DNA of 35,665 bases from Marilutibacter aestuarii (GTDB lineage: Bacteria; Pseudomonadota; Gammaproteobacteria; Xanthomonadales; Xanthomonadaceae): the NCBI RefSeq assembly GCF_006546775.1, contig NZ_VICE01000035.1:1-35665 (forward strand), given 5' to 3'. Numbering within the stretch: position 1 is the stretch's first letter; every line of letters starts with the position of its first letter. The position numbers and the translations under genes were made by a program. The notes under the pieces are model-generated. The model did not search any database and had not been told where the DNA came from. It worked only from the letters and a program-made list of their open reading frames with translations. Positions 33,601-35,665 of the stretch are shown here, piece after piece.

Positions 33601-33776
33601 GCGCGACGATCGGCGTGGTGGTGATCTTCGGCGTCTCCTTCTCGACCCTGCTGTCGCTGTTCATCGTGCCCGTGTTCTACGTGCTGCTGGCGCGCTACAC
33701 CCGCTCGCCGGACGCGGTGAAGCACGAACTGGAGAAGCTCGAGTCGCGTACCCCGGAGGCGGGCGGGCTGGCCTGA
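30639..33776 (+). CDS. RND multidrug efflux permease (HAE1 family)
   Basis: A 1045-residue inner-membrane proton/drug antiporter. The N-terminus MNFSELSIRRPVFATVMSLLLIVLGIMAF is typical of the single-component MdtB/AcrB-like class. TM4 carries the proton-relay pair in LVVDDAIVVLENI, TM10 the lysine in VGLAAKNGILIVEFANQL, and two large periplasmic porter domains lie between TM1-2 and TM7-8. The length is normal. GGAG precedes the ATG inside the adaptor's last codons, so the two are translationally coupled. A perfect 14-bp palindrome GGCGTCCGGACGCC (33808-33821) follows but lacks a T-tract. Substrates cannot be predicted. A very long antisense frame across this gene is a GC artefact. Confidence 0.96.
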   Translation: MNFSELSIRRPVFATVMSLLLIVLGIMAFSRLTLRELPAIDPPIVSVDVSYPGASAAVVETRITQVLEDALSGIEGVETISSRSVNGRSSVTIEFTLERDIEAAANDVRDAISGVADRMPDEADPPEVEKADSDSDTVIWLNMNSTTMDALELSDYAERYIVDRLSSLDGVSTVRIGGQQRYAMRIWLDSNAMAARGITANDVEDALRAENVELPAGRIESDSRDFTLRLARSYQAPEDFARIPLRKGEDGYVVRLGDVARVELASAERRAYYRSNGEPNIGLGINKTSTANALEVARAAREEAERIQPTLPQGTDIFVAYDSTLFIEAAIERVYHTLAEAIVLVLLVIWLFLGSFRAALIPALTVPVCLVAAFIPLYLFGFSINLLTLLALVLCIGLVVDDAIVVLENIQRRTDLGEPRLVAASRGTKQVAFAVIATTAVLVAVFLPVGFMEGNTGRLFRELSVALASAVAISAFVALTLSPMMASKLLRPHSEEKSNPVHRWITARLERLGERYRRFLDRSVEHPWIFGLLMVVSLVAIFGLFRWMPTELAPPEDRGVFFVSVEGPEGAGFDYTVEQIHQVETIMDAQIARPGEEDRPILRANTRVPGGWGASEEMHTGNVIVFLQDWDKRDVSTNDVVEQLRGELDKLTGVRAFPRVRTGLVRSGGQPLQIVIGGPDYGELAEWRDRVLKRIDENPNLYGADSDYKETRPQMRVQIDRQRAADLGVSVSSIGRALETMMGSRRVTTFVQDGEEYDVVLQADKPARATPADLQAIQVRARTGELVPLSNLVSLTELAEAGSLNRFNRLRAITISAGLADGYRLGDAIAWLNQVVREELPEQAQIDWKGESREYQKAGSAVLLTFVLALLIVYLVLAAQFESFIHPFVIMLTVPLGVLGALLGLLVTGGTLNLFSQIGIVMLVGLAAKNGILIVEFANQLRDAGRNIHEAIVEASAVRLRPILMTSIATVAGALPLVLAGGPGSASRATIGVVVIFGVSFSTLLSLFIVPVFYVLLARYTRSPDAVKHELEKLESRTPEAGGLA

Positions 33777-34159
33777 CCGGCGCGGCTTGCGCCCACCTCG
33801 CGCGCCCGGCGTCCGGACGCCTTGATGTGCTGGAGAGGCACGCCGTCGACGCACGGCTCGCCCGGGACGACAACCCGGCCAGGGCCGAGAGGCGGCTGGC
33901 CCATGGCTTCGAAGGAGAAGAAGCGCAGCGCCGCGCGGTCGTCAAGCGCGGCCGCGTCCACGACCTGCGGACGTTCGCGCACACCCGACCGGGCCTCGAC
34001 CACGCGCCGTGACCGGTGTCACGAAGGGCGGAGCCTCGCGCATCCGCACGACCGCGGCGCCGATTCCGGGTATCGTGGGCGCCTGATTCGCGGGGAGGCG
34101 GGCGGCTGCCCACCGGCCCCTGCTTCGCCGCCATGCGGCCTTGTCCCGGGGAGAGATAC
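33777..34159. other. 383-nt gap between efflux permease and symporter genes, no secure gene
   Basis: The stretch holds a 14-bp palindrome (33808-33821) and a minus-strand open frame running from GTG 34003 to 33695 whose first 70 codons have high GC3 and a protein-like look (ALRFFSFEAMGQPP, VVVPGEPCVDGVPLQHI). Its last third is antisense to the permease and no family is recognised. It may be a gene remnant or chance. The final 20 nt hold the Shine-Dalgarno of the next gene. Confidence 0.3.
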
Positions 34160-35602
34160 GTGGAAGCACTGGTCACAGCACTCAACGACATCATCTGGAG
34201 CCGCGCACTGATCTACCTGTGCCTGGGCGCCGGCCTCTATTTCTCGATCCGCAGCCGTTTCATGCAGGTCCGCGGCTTCGGCGAAATGATCCGCCTGCTG
34301 TTCTCCGGCCAGTCCTCCAAGGCCGGTGTGTCGTCCTTCCAGGCCCTGGCGATGTCGCTGTCGGGTCGCGTGGGCACCGGCAACATCGCCGGCGTCGCCA
34401 CCGCGATCACCTTCGGCGGGCCCGGCGCGGTGTTCTGGATGTGGATGGTGGCCTTCCTCGGCGCCTCGACGGCCTACGTGGAGTCGACCCTGGCGCAGAT
34501 CTACAAGGAGAAGGACGAGAAAGGCCAGTACCGTGGCGGTCCGGCCTACTTCATCGAGAAGGCGATGGGACAGCGCTGGTACGCCTGGCTGTTCGCGCTG
34601 GTGACCGTCGTCGCCACCGGCCTGCTGCTGCCGGGGGTGCAGGCCAACAGCATCGCCCAGGGCATGCAGACCGCCTGGGGCATCGAGCCGTGGATCACGG
34701 CCACCGCGGTCGTGCTGGCGCTGGGCTTCATCATCTTCGGTGGGGTCAAGCGCATCGCCCACTTCGCCCAGGTCGTGGTGCCCTTCATGGCCGCCGCCTA
34801 CATGGTCATCGCCCTGGTGGTGGTCGTGCTGAACTTGCAGATGCTGCCCGACATGGTCGCACTGATCTTCAACAGCGCCTTCGGCCGCGAAGCCGCGTTC
34901 GGCGCGGTGGCCGGCCTGGCGGTGGAATGGGGCGTCAAGCGCGGCATCTATTCAAACGAAGCCGGGCAGGGCACCGGCCCGCACGCGGCGGCGGCGGCCG
35001 AGGTCTCCCACCCGGCCAAGCAGGGCTACGTGCAGGCGTTCTCGGTCTATGTCGATACGCTGCTGGTGTGCTCGGCGACGGCCTTCCTGATCCTGTCGAC
35101 CGGCATGTACAACGTGCAGGCGCCGGACGGCAGCATGATCGTCAACGAACTGCCCGGCGTGGAAGCGGGCCCCGGCTACGCGCAGGCGGCGGTGGAGACC
35201 TTCCTGCAGGGCTTCGGCGCGCCCTTCGTCGCGCTGGCGCTGCTGTTCTTCGCGTTCACCACGATCGTGGCCTACTACTACATGGCCGAGACCAACGTCA
35301 CCTACATCAACCGTCGCGTGCACCGTCCCTGGCTGACGCTGCTGCTGCGCATCGGCATCATGGCCGCCGTGGGCTACGGAGCGATCAAGAGCGCGGCGCT
35401 GGCATGGGGCCTGGGCGACATCGGCGTCGGCCTGATGGCCTGGTTGAACATCATCGCCATCCTGATCCTGCAGAAGCCGGCGTTCCTCGCACTGCGCGAC
35501 TACGAGCGGCAGAAGAAGGCCGGGCTGGACCCCGAGTTCGACCCCGAGGCGCTCGGCATCCGCAATGCCGACTTCTGGGTCGAGCGGAAGGCGTCGCGAT
35601 GA
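34160..35602 (+). CDS. Alanine/glycine:cation symporter (AGCS family)
   Basis: A 480-residue Na+- or H+-coupled importer of alanine or glycine. About eleven membrane segments are visible. Family signatures: FQALAMSLSGRVGTGNIAGVATAITFGG followed by the PGAVFWMWMVAFLG motif (about 92-105), TLAQIYKEKDEKGQYRGGPAYFIEKAMG, GIYSNEAGQGTGPHAAAAAE, and FFAFTTIVAYYYMAETN. The GTG at 34160 is preferred because GGAGAGA lies about 7 nt upstream and the product opens on VEALVTALNDIIWS, normal for the family; ATG 34133 is an alternative adding nine residues. It lies 383 nt after the permease gene and is probably independent. The remaining 63 nt to the window end show no supported gene. Confidence 0.95.
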   Translation: MEALVTALNDIIWSRALIYLCLGAGLYFSIRSRFMQVRGFGEMIRLLFSGQSSKAGVSSFQALAMSLSGRVGTGNIAGVATAITFGGPGAVFWMWMVAFLGASTAYVESTLAQIYKEKDEKGQYRGGPAYFIEKAMGQRWYAWLFALVTVVATGLLLPGVQANSIAQGMQTAWGIEPWITATAVVLALGFIIFGGVKRIAHFAQVVVPFMAAAYMVIALVVVVLNLQMLPDMVALIFNSAFGREAAFGAVAGLAVEWGVKRGIYSNEAGQGTGPHAAAAAEVSHPAKQGYVQAFSVYVDTLLVCSATAFLILSTGMYNVQAPDGSMIVNELPGVEAGPGYAQAAVETFLQGFGAPFVALALLFFAFTTIVAYYYMAETNVTYINRRVHRPWLTLLLRIGIMAAVGYGAIKSAALAWGLGDIGVGLMAWLNIIAILILQKPAFLALRDYERQKKAGLDPEFDPEALGIRNADFWVERKASR

Positions 35603-35665
35603 TCCGCACGGGATCCGTCGCCCATGGCTGAGCCCGGGTCCCCGTGGGGGCGCGGCGGCCGTCGC

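Noticed and set aside
33808-33821. GGCGTCCGGACGCC as an attachment site or terminator
   Set aside because: It is a perfect palindrome with no loop, T-tract, integrase gene or second copy in the window.
30384-33854. 1156-residue open frame on the minus strand
   Set aside because: It is antisense to the complete RND permease gene with its TM4 and TM10 motifs. The product is rich in His, Gln, Arg and Asp, as antisense frames of GC-rich genes are, and has no recognisable domain.

Overview
The window is a GC-rich (about 70 %), almost fully coded chromosomal segment. Gene content and order suggest a xanthomonad-type gammaproteobacterium (Lysobacteraceae/Xanthomonadaceae, Lysobacter- or Luteimonas-like). 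The pointers are a tkt, gap, pgk, pyk and class I fba series on one strand, a BigR persulfide locus, a BlaI/BlaR1 pair with a TonB-like tail, and a B12 riboswitch in front of nrdAB. Many starts are GTG or TTG and many neighbours overlap by 4 nt. No tRNA, rRNA, CRISPR array, insertion sequence, phage gene or origin was recognised. The assignment comes from recognition, not from a search.

Layout. 1-3.9 kb: the tail of a probable BatD-like protein, a dicarboxylate/glutamate-type symporter and transketolase. 3.9-6.6 kb (minus): an orphan SAM-methyltransferase-like protein and a long acetyl-CoA hydrolase/transferase. 6.66-8.34 kb: an operator-promoter, blaI, and an M56 BlaR1-like membrane protease ending in a TonB-like domain. 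8.35-11.8 kb: a reactive-sulfur locus. The bigR repressor and a DUF442/phosphatase-like lipoprotein run rightward; a persulfide dioxygenase, two YeeE/YedE half-transporters and a TauE/SafE permease run leftward from a strikingly symmetric divergent promoter. 11.8-13.3 kb (minus): S1/P1 nuclease and an OmpW-like porin. 13.5-15.1 kb: gap with a strong terminator, then a group III truncated globin. 15.1-17.3 kb (minus): a dCache-GGDEF diguanylate cyclase and a decayed acyl-CoA thioesterase pseudogene. 17.5-21.6 kb (minus): class Ia ribonucleotide reductase nrdAB, with a long leader carrying a cobalamin riboswitch and a promoter overlapped by tandem NrdR-type boxes. 21.7-24.1 kb: pgk, a HAD phosphatase and a convergent GNAT. 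24.2-28.4 kb: an AtoE-type short-chain fatty-acid transporter (minus), pyruvate kinase, and class I fructose-bisphosphate aldolase with a terminator. 28.4-28.8 kb: a non-coding stretch full of inverted repeats and a TTGATC tandem repeat. 28.8-35.6 kb: a macrodomain protein (minus), an RND efflux adaptor-permease pair and an alanine/glycine:cation symporter.

How it fits together. The backbone is central carbon metabolism: five glycolytic or pentose-phosphate enzymes point the same way, with accessory modules between them. Two regulatory designs stand out. At nrdAB, a B12 riboswitch (which would turn down the oxygen-dependent enzyme when B12 is available) sits under a promoter covered by NrdR-like boxes, so cofactor and nucleotide sensing would converge on one transcript. 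At bigR, both divergent promoters have perfect TATAAT boxes placed symmetrically about one 15-bp palindrome, so one repressor dimer could close both. The DUF442 domain, known elsewhere as a fusion to the persulfide dioxygenase, appears here as a separate predicted lipoprotein behind bigR. No wholly new multi-gene system was identified; the most novel-looking signals are these control regions, the split DUF442 lipoprotein and the thioesterase pseudogene.
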